Positions 11,901-22,852 of a DNA stretch of 64,000 nt are shown here, piece after piece. The notes under the pieces are model-generated. The model made no database searches. It was not told the DNA's origin and was given only the letters and a program-made list of their open reading frames with translations. This DNA is from Cloeon dipterum (lineage: Eukaryota; Arthropoda; Insecta; Ephemeroptera; Baetidae), in contig NC_088787.1 of NCBI RefSeq assembly GCF_949628265.1, forward strand, positions 36,072,844-36,136,843, read 5' to 3'. Numbering within the stretch: position 1 is the stretch's first letter; each line of letters opens with the position of its first letter. The translations under genes were made by a program, and so were the position numbers.

Positions 11901-14900
11901 CTATATATTAAAAAAACAATGAAATTGAAAAATTCGAAGTCGAGTTAGCGACGGAGGATCGCCGGGGAGGTCCCCGCGAGCGTTTTCGCAAATGGGCGCC
12001 CGGGCGCCGGACGCCCCCGAGGGGGCGAAAACCGCCCCCGAAAAAACTTTCGTCTAACGATCGGGCCGAAATTCGGTGGGCGGCTCCGGGGCACACTCCG
12101 AAAACCGCCGCGCGGGCGCGTTCGCCCCGCAAAAGTCCGCGGGGCGCCCGGGAGCCCCGCGAAGGAGGCGCACCCGCGGGGCGGGTCGTCGGACCGGCGC
12201 GAGACTCGCGGGGGCGACGGAGGCGGCCGAGGCGAGCCGGACGAGCATAGGGACCCGGGGTCGCCGAGGGCGGGAAAGGGGCGCGGCGGGGCCCCGAAGT
12301 CGGCGCTCCCGGGGGCGGCCGCGGAACGGCCGCGCCGATCGGGCCGTGATTCGGCGGGCGGCACCGGCGGCGACCCGGGAGGCCGCCGCGCGGGCGCGTG
12401 CGCCCCGCGAAAGTCCGCGGGGCGCCTGGGAGCCCCGCGAACGAGGGGCACCTGCGGGGAGGGTCAGCGGATCGGCGCGAAATTTTCAGGGATGGAAGAG
12501 GCGGCCGAGGCGAGCCGGACGAGCACGGGGACCCGGGGTCGCAGAGCGCGGGAAGGGTGCGCGGCGGGGCCCCGAAGTCGCCGCTCCCGGGGGTGGCCGC
12601 GGAACGGCCGCGCCGATCGGGCCGAAGTTCGCGCGGGCCGCGGCGCGCGGGTCGCGGAGTCGGGCGCCGTCGTCGCGGGAGCCCGCGAAAGTCCGAGGGG
12701 CGCTCTGGAGCCCCGCGAACGAGGGGCACCCGCGGGGTTGGTCGTCGGATCGGCGCGAGATTCGCGAAGGCGCGGGAGGCGGACGAGGCGAGCCGGACAA
12801 GCACGGGGACCCTGGGTCGGATATCGCGGGAAAGGGGTCTGGCGGGGCCCCGAAATTGCCAACCCCCGGGGTTAGCTTCGTAACGGAAGCCCTGATCGGG
12901 CCGAAATTCGCGTCGGCATTAGCGTGGGGTCGTAGAAAATGACGCCGCAGGGCGGCCGCATCCTCGTAGCTACCCCCAACTGGAGTCAGCTGCCCCCCTA
13001 GGGTTGCCATATCGCCAGAGTTCGCGAATAAGTTTTGTCAGGCGCCCGAGTAGGGCGGCCGATACACGTAGCTACCCCCTACTGGAGTCAGCTGCCCCCC
13101 TAGGGTTGCCACTCTCCCATCAGACGCCTAGCACTAAATTCTACCACGCCTCCTAGGGTTGCCACATGTCGTAGAGATTGCCAAAACTCAATGTGGCCGC
13201 CAACCCTAGGGTTGCCGCACGCCGTAGAGACTGCCCGAACTCAAGGCGGCCGACCACTCTAGGGTTGCCAGTCACCACACGACCGGACCCAACTTAAGTC
13301 GGCCGCGCTCCCAAAGGTTGCCGCACGCCACGGGGACGGCCCAAACTTGAGGCGGTCTCGCTCCCTAGGGTTGCCACACGCCGTAGAGACTGCCCGAACT
13401 CAAGGCGGCCGACCACTATAGGGTTGCCACACGCTGTAGGGACACCCAAAAATCAAGGCGGCCGCCCACCCTAGGGTTGCCACTCTCCCATCAGACGCCT
13501 AACACTTAAGTCTTCCACGCCTCTTAGGGTTGCCAGACAACATCGGGACGACCAAAACTAAAGGCGGTCGGGCACTCTAGGGTTGCCAGACACCACAGGA
13601 CCGGCCACAACTTAAGTCGGCCGCGCTTCTAAGGGTTGCCACACGCCATAGGGACGGCCCAAATTCCAAGCAGCCGTGAACCCTAGGGTTGCCACACGCC
13701 ATAGAGACTGCCCTAACTAAAGGCGGCCGCGCACTCTAGGGTTGCCAGACACCACAGGACCGGCCACAACTTAAGTCGGCCGCGCTTCTAAGGGTTGCCA
13801 CACGCCATAGGGACGGCCCAAACTCCAAGAAGCCGTGAACCCTAGGGTTGCCACACGCCGTAGAGACTGCCCTAACTAAAAGCGGCCGCGCACTCTAGGG
13901 TTGCCAGACACCACACGACCGGACCCAACTTTAGTCAGCCGCGCTTCCTAGGGATGCCGCACGCCATAGTGACGGCAAAAACTCAAGGCGGCCGCGCACT
14001 CTAGGGTTGCCAGACACCACACGGCCGGACCCAACTTAAGTCGGCCGCGCTCCCAAAGGTTGCCGCATGCCACGGGGACGGCCCGAACTTATGGCGGTCT
14101 CGCTCCCTAGGGTTGCCACACGCAGTGGGGACCACTCGAAGTCGAGGCGGCCGCGCACCCTAGGGTTGCCACCTGTCACGGGGACGCCCCGAACTCGAGG
14201 TGGCCTCGCTCCCTAGGGTTGCCGCACGTCACGGGGACGCCCGCAACTCGAGGCGGCCGTGCACCCCGGAGTTGCCGGGGGGCGAATCCTCGGTCGCGCG
14301 GAAAAAGTCGAGACGTATAGGGGGGGGGGGTGAAATTACCATATTGTAGTCATAAACACATTATTTTATCAAATACTGTAGTTACCTTTATCCTTTAAAA
14401 TCAGAACCAGCCAGCCACTGTGATTCGTAGCCGATATTTCATACTTTCTCTCTTGTAAATGCTTAGAGAAGAGCTCAATTAAAACAAACTCTAACATTCA
14501 AAATTACGAGTAATGACTTACTGTGTCACTTTTCAAGGCATCATGATCAATTAGAATAAATATTTTCGGCTTCCCGATCCACTGGGCGTTTTTCGGGCCG
14601 ACAAATCTGTGCAGAATGTCTGTGATTGGTTTCTTCTCTTTGCCGACAAGTATGCAAACTTCCTTCTTATCGTTTTCACTCACTTCGCCGAACATACATG
14701 TCAAAATGCAGCCGACGTCATGCTCCAACTCGCTACCTGAGAAATTCGTATGTATCAAAGTCAGTTTCGATGTTGACCAAAAATGGGAGGCTTACATATT
14801 GTGAAATACGAGTTCAAAGAGAGTTTGTTTAATTGAAACGATCTTGTCTCAAAGTCCAAGTTACGAACTGCCTTAACCAGTTCTTGCACTTGTGCACCAT

Positions 14901-16262
14901 GTTGCGCAAACAAAATGAATGCGTTTCGACCTCTAACGTTCTGTCCTTCATCAGAGATCCTTGTGAATGTTTTGGAATACGTCGTTTTTGACCCTGGTTT
15001 CGCCATTTTTCCATCAGTTCTTGGATGCGTCACTGGAGCAATCAGTGTCCTGAAAGTGAACCAATAAATATTTAAATTAAAATAAACTGATAGTACTCCA
15101 CCTTGAAATGAAGAATTCTCGGTCTTGAGTAAACATCTTTATTTCTGGCGTCTGACCCAGGGATTCACTTGTTTTCAAATTAGTCATGGCACGCGACGCA
15201 AAGTGCACGTTGTTCTGCACAACCGAGAGGAATTCCAACAATGACTTTTCCTCAGTCTGATTCAAACAGTTGCAGTAATTTTGTACAAACCAAGACCCAC
15301 GTTCACTTGAGTTCGCTAGCGTTGCTTTGAAAGGGAAGAAATTTTAAAATTAAGTTTGATAAATAATTACGTCGAAGCATACTTTCGACAGTTGAATAGA
15401 ACACCACCAAGTTGTGGATTGCTGGAGTGAATGTGATCCTGCAGGAGTTACGGTTGTTGTACGACCCTTCACACACGTTCATATTCCTGTTGAACTTGGA
15501 GTCGGCCAATAACCCACGACAGGGCTGGAAATGCGAATACTCCCTTTAAATAACGGGTTTTCATGAAAATAAGTCTGGAACCTACGCCGAAATTGATCAG
15601 TTTGAGGCTTTTTTCGAACCTTGTCAACTTTTTCATCGAGTCAAAGATTTCATCCGTCGTGAAATGAGCGTGCGTTGTTTGATTGTCAAGCAAGTGGTCG
15701 GTATAAATGATGCCATCTTCATATCCATGAGAAAGTACGAAAAGAAGAAACACGTCTGGGGGATCTACAGATTAAACAAATTCAGTTTAAAATACTATTA
15801 TTTAAAGTCTGTGCTAACCCTTCGAGGAGAAAAATCGCAACAGCTTATCCTGATCACCAAGAAAATCGAGCAAATCCTTTTTTTCCGGCGACTTAAGATC
15901 ACGAAAGTTGCAGTTCCTGTTTTTTCCTAAAGATGTCTTCAGGTTCTGCACGTCAAGGGGATTCCCTGTTCGAGCAATTTCTTGGCTTTCAAAATCATAA
16001 TGGACGACAAGTACAAAGACGCTTTGAACAAAAGGACAGTCAGTTTCAAAGTTCTTAAGTTTTGAAGGTATATCATTACTCGTTTGCTTTATTTAGCTGG
16101 GCGTCCGTCTTAAAGAAACCTAGATTTGCCTGCCCGATGGGACGACCTTCTTCTTCACCTAAAAAAATTCATGTTTTTTTAATTTCTTTTCCCAACCACT
16201 TATATAGTATTTTGTTTTAAATATAAAAACATTGTTTTACCTTTTTTCAATATTTCTTCCAT
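5732..16262 (-). CDS. Caspase - pseudocaspase - NACHT - ankyrin repeat protein (NLR-like)
   Basis: Nine coding exons on the minus strand can be joined: 16262-16241, 16158-15819, 15764-15586, 15524-15371, 15324-15102, 15049-14796, 14736-14522, 14473-14386 and 11900-5732. Every junction from exon 2 on keeps phase. Domain 1 is a full caspase: LSHG carries the His (codon 15729-15727), PCRG carries the Cys (15521-15519, just after a splice junction), and GSWFVQ marks the p10 part. Domain 2 is caspase-like without catalytic residues. Then come a NACHT NTPase and ankyrin repeats to the end. The predicted length is about 2,500 residues, acting presumably in the cytosol as a sensor that oligomerises and activates a protease. 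The frame is broken by one base near 8140 and again near 16090 in exon 2. The fusion rests on phase and domain fit, not on a transcript. Confidence 0.75.
11945..12935. repeat. GC-rich satellite, 279-bp period, about 3.5 copies
   Basis: The marker GATCGGGCCG recurs at 12059, 12338, 12617 and 12895, giving spacings of 279, 279 and 278 bp. Units also share GCCGAGGCGAGCCGGACNAG and CGGGGCCCCGAA. Copies differ at many bases. The very high GC content creates long open frames on both strands, and these are artefacts. Confidence 0.9.
12940..14290. repeat. GC-rich minisatellite, 53-bp period, about 25 copies
   Basis: The motif CTAGGGTTGCC recurs about every 53 bp; for example it starts at 13206, 13259, 13312 (variant) and 13365. 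Between the motifs lie variable segments such as ACACGCCGTAGAGACTGCCC and GGCGGCCG. The array directly follows the 279-bp satellite. It is not a telomere repeat and not a CRISPR array, because the whole unit is repeated and no unique spacers occur. Confidence 0.9.
14386..15049 (-). CDS. Exons 6-8: second, catalytically dead caspase-like domain
   Basis: GRNAFILFAQHGAQVQELVKAV aligns in position with the start of a p20 subunit, and GKPKIFILIDHDA aligns with KPKlffiQACRG but has no Cys. ILTCMFGE stands where ILSHGE should be, so the His is gone too. The p10 part begins in exon 8 (SGWLVLIL) and runs on into the long NACHT exon (CLIELLKKL), where it parallels GSWFVQ...SLLEFLSVV of domain 1. That continuation is the best evidence that exon 8 and the long exon belong together. 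Dead caspase-like partners such as cFLIP regulate active caspases, and a similar role inside one chain is an inference. Confidence 0.7.
15371..16262 (-). CDS. Exons 1-4: first caspase domain, p20 part and start of p10
   Basis: The ATG at 16262 opens a 22-base exon, followed by an acidic stretch (GEEEGRPIGQ). From about 16080 the frame shifts by one base into the p20 fold. RTGNPLDVQNL matches the usual R.Gt..D..L helix, DPPDVFLLFVLSHG carries the catalytic His, and SLKLINFGPCRG takes the place of KPKlffiQACRG with the catalytic Cys kept. FYSTVESML begins the p10 part. No CARD or DED prodomain is visible, so an upstream exon may be missed. The residue before the Cys box is Gly-Pro instead of Gln-Ala, unlike most insect caspases. 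Confidence 0.75.
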
Positions 16263-16269
16263 TGTATTG

Positions 16270-16810
16270 TAACACCTGCATAGACTCCTGAAATACAAGA
16301 AACCTTCATTAGCTAAATGCTTAACTTACAACCCTAATAAATTGCTATGCGATCACGAAATATCGATAAACGGTATATCAAATTTAGTGTGACAGGTATA
16401 CATTTTTTGGTTATACAATAAGCGCTTGGCTCCGCAGCCAACCGGAGTGCCCAAGGTCCCTTACGCTCCCTGCACCCTCGAACCTTCGGGCAACTGTTCG
16501 TTGAGACAATTGCGCTGCACGTGATTGTGCGCTGCGTGAATATCATTGAAGAAGCCTGAAAAATCCCGAGCGGATGTAAACAGTGTCAAAATTGTCCGCG
16601 GCGTTGGAAAAATGGCCAAAAGTTGCCATAGGACAGATCCTAGGTTGTGGCACCTGCCAGGGCATAAGGCTAGCATTTTACAGTGTTTCAAGGTCGAGCT
16701 AAAAAACGGTGCCGTAATCAGCCTCATTGGTTATATAGGATGATATTTTACCATCGATGTTTTTTCAGACGATATATTACATCGATAAATATAGATAATT
16801 CAAAACCATT
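16270..16810. promoter_or_regulatory. Upstream region of the caspase-NACHT gene
   Basis: About 540 bp between the start codon at 16262 and the duplicated block. It holds a GC-rich stretch at 16430-16520 and CGAT-rich motifs near 16755-16790. No TATA box or initiator can be assigned with confidence. Confidence 0.3.
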
Positions 16811-16814
16811 ATTT

Positions 16815-17890
16815 GGTGTAGACTAGTCGAAGGTGCTCCAAATTCGACTATCTCCGCAAATCACAACATGAGACTTTCGTTCGAACAGCCACCACTCACT
16901 CACAATCAGGCTAAAAGTCTCACTGCTTCTCTCCGCATTGCTTCGGTCGCTCTCGATATAAAAAAACGGAAGAGATGACATCAGAGACCATACATCATGT
17001 CATGCTTACGCTGCCGTCGCGCTCAATCATCTGCCTCTGCCGCTCACCGCGTGAATCAATTGAATTGAATTGGCGTCTGGCGAACCGCGCGCTGGCTTTT
17101 AAATGGTAAATAATAAAACAAAGCACCGAGGCTAAGGGTCCTTTTAAATATTTACTGAAGCTTTCAGTTTATTCTCTTGGTGCTTCGAGTGAAATTGCAA
17201 TGTTGAGATTATTCATATAGAATTAAAATGCTGGAACATTTCAAACTAAAACATATAAGTTAATAATAATAGCGAAATTAAAGATATCAAATTTACAGCA
17301 AACGCTGGATGACGTCCGGCCGTGATTTTACATTTCATGAATTAAGTTGTACCAGATGACATAGGAACAAGATGCCAAATCCAGGAAAAATAATTTTTTT
17401 GAGATAAAAAAAGCGAAAATATGCTTTACATCAAATATGTGTGGACGCGTTGTAAATTTTATTTAAGACAAAAAATTCTGTCAGTTTTTTTAAATTCATT
17501 TATACCAAGTGAACATTCTTTTTATCGTCAATTTTAATTGATGCACTCACGATCGATTTAAGTAAATTTTAAAATCAAATGATCAATTGCTGTTTTTCAC
17601 CCTAAAATAAATAATTCCTGATTCTCATTCTAAATTATGCTTTATTTTAAGGAAATGACCCGGTGTATGGAAGCCGCTTGGGATCGAGTGCTCGCCGCGG
17701 CGCGCGCAGTGAAATTTATTCTCTCCCGACAGCCGAGTAAAAGCGTCTCTTGGGTGTGGTGGTGCGTGTGCGATGTGATTCACACTCACGGCGGCAGCGT
17801 AAATAATTTGTCTATCAAACACACCGCAGCTGCAGCAGAAGGCGAAAAATGGTTTAAAATACTTAAATCGTGCTCAATTAAATTTCTCTT
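16815..17890 (+). repeat. Direct duplication, copy 1 (noncoding, about 1.07 kb)
   Basis: This copy matches 18825-19895 at an offset of about 2,000-2,007 bp. Shared landmarks are GAGACTTTCG (16871 / 18878), TCGCTCTCGATAT, the block around TTTTAAATG.TAAATAATA and CTCGCCGCGGCGCGCGCAGT (17691 / 19692). The copies have diverged by substitutions and small indels. No open frame is conserved between them, so conservation points to a regulatory or RNA role, or to a simple old duplication. Confidence 0.85.
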
Positions 17891-18059
17891 CTAAATTTCA
17901 CAGCCTAGTGTGACGCGATGAACTAATAAAAAAATTAAGATCAGAGAAACCAAAAGAACTAAAATAGCTAAACATTTGCGGACGTCCTGGGATAAAATAT
18001 GTGGTAAAGGAGAGATCACAATAAAGTAAGGCTGTATGTATATATCTCACAAGATATAA

Positions 18060-18820
18060 TTAAAAATTAAAAATAAGTTCTGGCTAGCGCCCATTGGCGC
18101 TGCGCGCGCCCGACGGGTTGCTCCTGAAAAAGGTCGTCAGGGTGTGTCAGGTTCAAGGCCAGATCGGGACGCATCCAACGAGGGGTCGTGATCGACGAAA
18201 GGACAAGCGGTTGAATTTTGGCAAATAAAAACATCTTCGTGTCAAAAAATGGTCGGATTTTAAAAAAACCACACACGAGCGGACCCGCACCATTGAGGCG
18301 CATCGTCTGGCATAGAAAAACCCGTCTGCCGGTAAACGGGGCCCCGGCCAGGCCCCAAAAACCAAATTTTTGAAATGTCACAAACCACGTTTTTTCAACC
18401 TTAAAAAAATTCCTAGCTCGGTTCCTATGGGTCGCACGGGCAAAAACCGATGTCGGTCATACTCGCCGTAAAATTCTGCGTCCCCCTTTGCCCACTGCCA
18501 CCCCCGACCACCCTCCCCCGCGCCCAAACCCCTGAAAATCAACGCATAAAGTGCAACTTTTTCTGATTTGTTTTTAATTGTTCTATGGGACTGAGGGTGA
18601 TTCAGGCCTTCGACCACTTGATTCCGCACCCACACCCCCGAGTTCTGTGCCTGTCGGGGCCCATTTGGCGATTTTTAACCCAGAAGCGGTTTACTCTGTG
18701 TAAAAAAGTCTTACTTTTGCAAAAACATCACAATTATCTCAAAAATAATAAACGCTGCCCTCGTACAGCTCAATTTTCAATAAGAAATGCGCTTTTCCAG
18801 CTTCGTGTTTTCCAAACTCA
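18060..18820. other. Unique spacer between the duplicated blocks
   Basis: Relatively GC-rich sequence compared with its flanks, with C-runs at 18480-18530. It contains one GGTTCAAGGCC box-B-like string near 18150 but no matching box A, so it is not called a tRNA gene or SINE. No coding evidence was seen. Confidence 0.35.
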
Positions 18821-18824
18821 CCGC

Positions 18825-19895
18825 TCCAGCAGGTCGAAGGTGCGCCAAATTCGACTTTTCCTCCGAAAATCACGACATGAGACTTTCGCTCGCCGCTCGC
18901 ACAGCCACCGCCGGCTCACTCGAAAGTCACACTGCTGCTCTCCGCGCTCCGCGTTCAATGCTTTGGTCGCTCTCGATATCTAAAAACGAGAGGGATAGGA
19001 CGTCAGAGACCACGTGTTTTGTTTGCTGCCAAGAAAACCATCGCGCTCTCTCATCTGTCGCCCACCGCGTGAATCACACAAGAATTGGCGAACCGCGCGC
19101 GGACTTTTAAATGATAAATAATAATAAAATAAAGCACTGAGGCTTTTAAAAATGTACAGAAGTTTTCAGTTTTTTCTCTTGGTGCTTTGAGTGAAATGGC
19201 AATGTCGTGGGTTGTGGATATTTATATATTAATTCATAAATAATTAAAATGCTGGAACACATCAAACTAAACATATACACTCCTCTGATGCTGTGCGTTC
19301 CATTTGTGAATTTAATAAATTTAAAGCTGTGAAATCTATTGCAATGATTTTACATTTCACGAATTACATTGTACCAGACAAGACAGGGACGAGATGTCAA
19401 ATCCGCGAAAATTACTTATTTTGGGATATGGAAGCTAAAATGCATTAAATAAAGTTTTCTAAGACACATAAATTCTGTCAGTTTTATTAAATTCATTTAA
19501 AATACATGAAAATTCTTTTTTTTGTCAATTTTAATTGATGCACTCATAATCGAATTATGTAAATTTTAAAATCAAATTGTTTAATTGCTGATTTTTGCTC
19601 TTGAAAAAATGTCAATTCTTCATCTAAATTGGTTGGTGCTCTACATTTTTAGGAAAAGACCCAGTGTGTGGAGGCCGCTTGTGCTCGAGTGCTCGCCGCG
19701 GCGCGCGCAGTGAAATTTATTATCTCCCGACAGCCGGGTAAAAGCGTCGCTGGGTGTAGTGGTGTGTGCGTTGCGGGTTCACACTCACTCACGGTGGCAG
19801 CGTAAATAATTTGTTTATCAAAATCACCGCAGCTGCAGCTAACTGGCCAAAAATAATTTAAAATCCTTAAATCGTGTGCTCAATTGAAATAATTT
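18825..19895 (+). repeat. Direct duplication, copy 2 (noncoding, about 1.07 kb)
   Basis: Second copy of the block at 16815-17890, in the same orientation. It has slightly higher GC content at its start (CGCTCGCCGCTCGCACAGCC). Conserved parts are the first 250 bp and the last 230 bp; the middle is AT-rich and more divergent. Confidence 0.85.
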
Positions 19896-19899
19896 AATT

Positions 19900-20780
19900 C
19901 GTTATTTGCACCTAACATTACGAATTAATATTTCCCTATACTCACCAAGGACCAAATTATTAATTTGATTTTAGCATGCATGTTTTGATTTTTATAAAGC
20001 AATTATAATTATTGTCAAAGGGAATAACTGTTTTTTCGACAAAGTTCATTTTATCTAGTTCTTCTGTGTCGCCACGTACTCCTCAAAATGAAATTTCAGA
20101 TTTTCCCAATATATTTAAGGCCTGCTTTGAAATTTTTATTTTTTAGATAATGTGATGGTACAATCCTCATCAATTTCACGATGTAAGTAAATTAGTTATG
20201 ATGCATTGAAAAACACCTCCATCACGCCAAGCCAAAAGAGAAAAGGTCTCATCTGCTAATTGCCGTCGGTCGACCCGCGAACGCACCGTGCATTTTCTCT
20301 ACACTGCTTATTCTTAGCAAACATTTTCATTCCTCTTTTTAATAGAATAAGCCTCATGAAAATGTGGACTGGAACTTGATAAATATTGTTTCCAGGCGAG
20401 AAATCAATATTTTTCTATAAAGAAAAGTCCAACAAAGGCACTATGTTTCACATTTTTTAGTAGATTTATGTTTTTTCCTTCAAAAAGTAAATGCCGCGCG
20501 CTGAGCAAAAAGTAAGTCTCGTCCTCATTAAAGCCGCGATCATGAACATTCTGCTGCTAAAAATATATTTTTTTTTGAAATAAAGTGACAAGTGAGGAAG
20601 ATTGAGAGAATTTTTAATGAGAAAAAATTCATTCCTGGATTATAATCAGCAAATTCAGTAGCTGTCCACTTTGAGAAACACTATACAGTGAGTGGTTTTC
20701 TGATTACAAATAAAATATGAAATTGCAGGTATTTATCAGCAAGTGTTGTTATTTCTTTCCTTGTCCCATAAAATACATTC
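19900..20780. other. Intergenic, no gene recognised
   Basis: AT-rich sequence with no open frame of note. It lies just downstream of the minus-strand LRR-like gene. Confidence 0.5.
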
Positions 20781-20799
20781 AGAAACAGTTGGTTCTGGT

Positions 20800-22852
20800 T
20801 CAAAACAATTTTGGGAGATACGCAAAAGCGTTCTGAACCACATCTTGAAATGCTTGGATGAAACTAGAGCTAGCTTCTTCTCCATCAAGGAAGGGATTTC
20901 TATTTTGCAAGAATAACTCGAGATTTTGCAAGATCTTCTGCTGCGCTATTAGCGTTGGAACATTTTTCAAGTCCTCCAGGTCGAAGTTCACGCTTCCTAG
21001 ATCGACTGTTTCCAAATTCGGGGCAGCGAGGATGTTGCTCAATATACTATACCGTCCACTGAAACATTTATGTAATAATTTTGATGGTTAAAATATAAAA
21101 TATTACCTTTTGGGAGTCCAATCGAGTATGCTGATATTGGCAAAATGTTGCAAAGGGGTTGAATCGTCGAGCATGTCGACATCACTCAACGCCAGACGTT
21201 TCAGCTTCGGGCACACGTTGAAAATGGTTCCAAATCGGCAATGCAGATTGTAGTTGAAGTTCTTTATGGCAAGATTCGTCAAATTGGATCCGTACTGATC
21301 TAAGAAGCGGTTCAAAACTTCCACATGGGCAATCAAACAAAACTAGTGATATGATATTGGAGAAATGCAGCAGATTGGATAAGTGACGCTCAGCCAGGTC
21401 CCTTTCATCAAACCAAACGACCTGAAATTTAAGAATTAGTGCAATTTAGCTTTGCATGTTAAAGACCGTGATTGACGAAGTTTCTGAGCCCACCAATCGA
21501 TTCCTGAGGGTCGACTTAGGTAAAGTGGATGTTTTTCCGACCAAAAAAGTGCAGCGCGACGAGCGAACCTTTTTTACCGCCAAAACAATGTGAAAGCTAT
21601 ATGCGAGTAATGCGCATGTGTCAAAGCTTGATGGATCTTACAAAGAAGTCATTCGTACAGGCGATCTCTTTGCAAGTGCTCAAACCAGCTCTGACGCATG
21701 CGCACTTCTCGCATTTACGAACGTATTGTTTTGGCGGGAAAAAAAGTTCGCACGTCTCGCTGCACTTTTTGGTTGGAAAAAACATCCACTTTACCTAATT
21801 CGACCCTCAGGAATCGATTGGTGTGCTCAGAAACCTCATCAATGACGGTCTTTAATTAAAATTATACCTTCAAATGGGTGACGTTTGGAAAGAACCGGTT
21901 CAAATCCACGTTTTCCTTTGCCATCCGTGGCCGGAAACTCAAATGTTTCAACGAAAACGGATATTGCGACGGTTTGATTCTGATGTGGTGAATTGAGCGC
22001 AAGCGGTCGTTTGCGTAGCTCTGCACGATTTCCAGATGCGGGTTAGCCATCAAAGAATTCGCTGTGAGCCAATGGGTGAGAGCGACGTCAGGATGGCGAT
22101 TGTTTAACAAATACGCTTCAAATAAGAAAACCTTGTGTTTAACCAAGTTTCTAACTAAGTTAATCATTAAGTTAGAGATTCTGATAGGTTTATCAAAGAA
22201 TATTATTTTAACTTCGAGAAACGTCAATTTTTTCAGCTTCTTGCCAATTGCCGTGAGAGGTCTTGAAAGCTGATTAAATAGTCGACGATTTGCAGAACTT
22301 TTAGATTTTTCAAGCCGCTAAGATCTAGACTGATGGAGTGGTTGAGGACATAATAACCTTTGTCCTTCAGCAAGGTTTTTCTCGCGCTCAATGTCAGTAC
22401 TGACACGTAAGGAGCGTGAGTTGCAATCACTTGCAAAGCCTGTTCGTTTAAAAAAAACATTTATTGGATGTTAATTTATTTAGAAACATTCTTCACCTCT
22501 GTCAAGTGGCTATTCGTAGCTGATGCAGTATCAGGGCAAAAGGTCATCAAGTTCTCCAAATTGATCAAAAATTTTTTTACCGTAGTGAATGGGAGATATA
22601 AAGGAAGAACGTTCAAAATGAGATCAAACTCATCATCTCCTTTTTCTGACTCGCGCTTATTCACTCTTAATATTCTCTTCACGATGTGATTTTTCTCTGG
22701 ATTTGCTGAAAAAAAAAATAGTTTACTAATAATTATGCAAATGGTGGAGAAACTTACAAAGCTGCGAGATTTTCTCATGGTGCGTACAGAAATGTTTGAT
22801 GTTGTTTGCAATCGCATCAATGGTGAGATCGAATAAATTCTTACTCATCCGC
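20800..22852 (-). CDS. Leucine-rich-repeat-like protein, multi-exon
   Basis: The start codon lies near 22850 (MSKNLFDLTIDAIANNIKHF). Exons then run at about 22850-22758, 22703-22497, 22440-21868, 21420-21113 and 21063-20800, most with GT-AG introns in phase. Segments such as LSGLKNLKVLQIV, PLTAIGKKLKKLTFLEV, CPKLKRLALSD and APNLETVDL have the L..L..L spacing of irregular leucine-rich repeats, as in F-box/LRR proteins, but no clear F-box is seen at the N-terminus. Single-base frame breaks occur near 22275 and near 21340. The gene may therefore be decayed or carry sequencing errors. A TTAA-flanked MITE sits in the intron at 21421-21867. The function is unknown. Confidence 0.6.
21463..21851. mobile_element. 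389-bp MITE with long inverted repeats and TTAA duplication
   Basis: The ends AGACCGTGATTGACGAAG and, on the other strand, AGACCGTCATTGATGAGG begin inverted repeats of about 80 bp or more. Much of the element is palindromic around its centre. Flanking TTAA lies at 21459-21462 and 21852-21855, as left by piggyBac- or Kolobok-type transposases. It lies within an intron of the LRR-like gene. Confidence 0.85.

Larger units (their letters stand above)
11901..14385 (-). other. Satellite-filled intron of the caspase-NACHT gene
   Basis: The donor AAAG|GTAAC at 14385 and the acceptor ATATAG at 11901 bound a 2,485-bp intron, against about 50-80 bp for the gene's other introns. It is almost wholly made of the two GC-rich tandem repeats listed separately. 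The phase is 1 on both sides (G + TA makes Val). A short G-run of about ten bases sits near 14320-14330. Confidence 0.7.

Noticed and set aside
11908..12942. Long overlapping open frames rich in Arg, Pro, Gly and Ala on both strands
   Set aside because: They follow from the very high GC content of the 279-bp satellite, occur in all frames and contain no domain.
12940..14290. CRISPR-like array
   Set aside because: The whole 53-bp unit is repeated, with no unique spacers, and the genome is eukaryotic.
14290..14340. Telomeric repeat near the G-run
   Set aside because: The TAGGG strings belong to the 53-bp unit and are not a tandem TTAGG or TTAGGG array.
18120..18180. tRNA-derived SINE or tRNA gene
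   Set aside because: Only a box-B-like GGTTCAAGGCC is present; no box A and no cloverleaf could be drawn.
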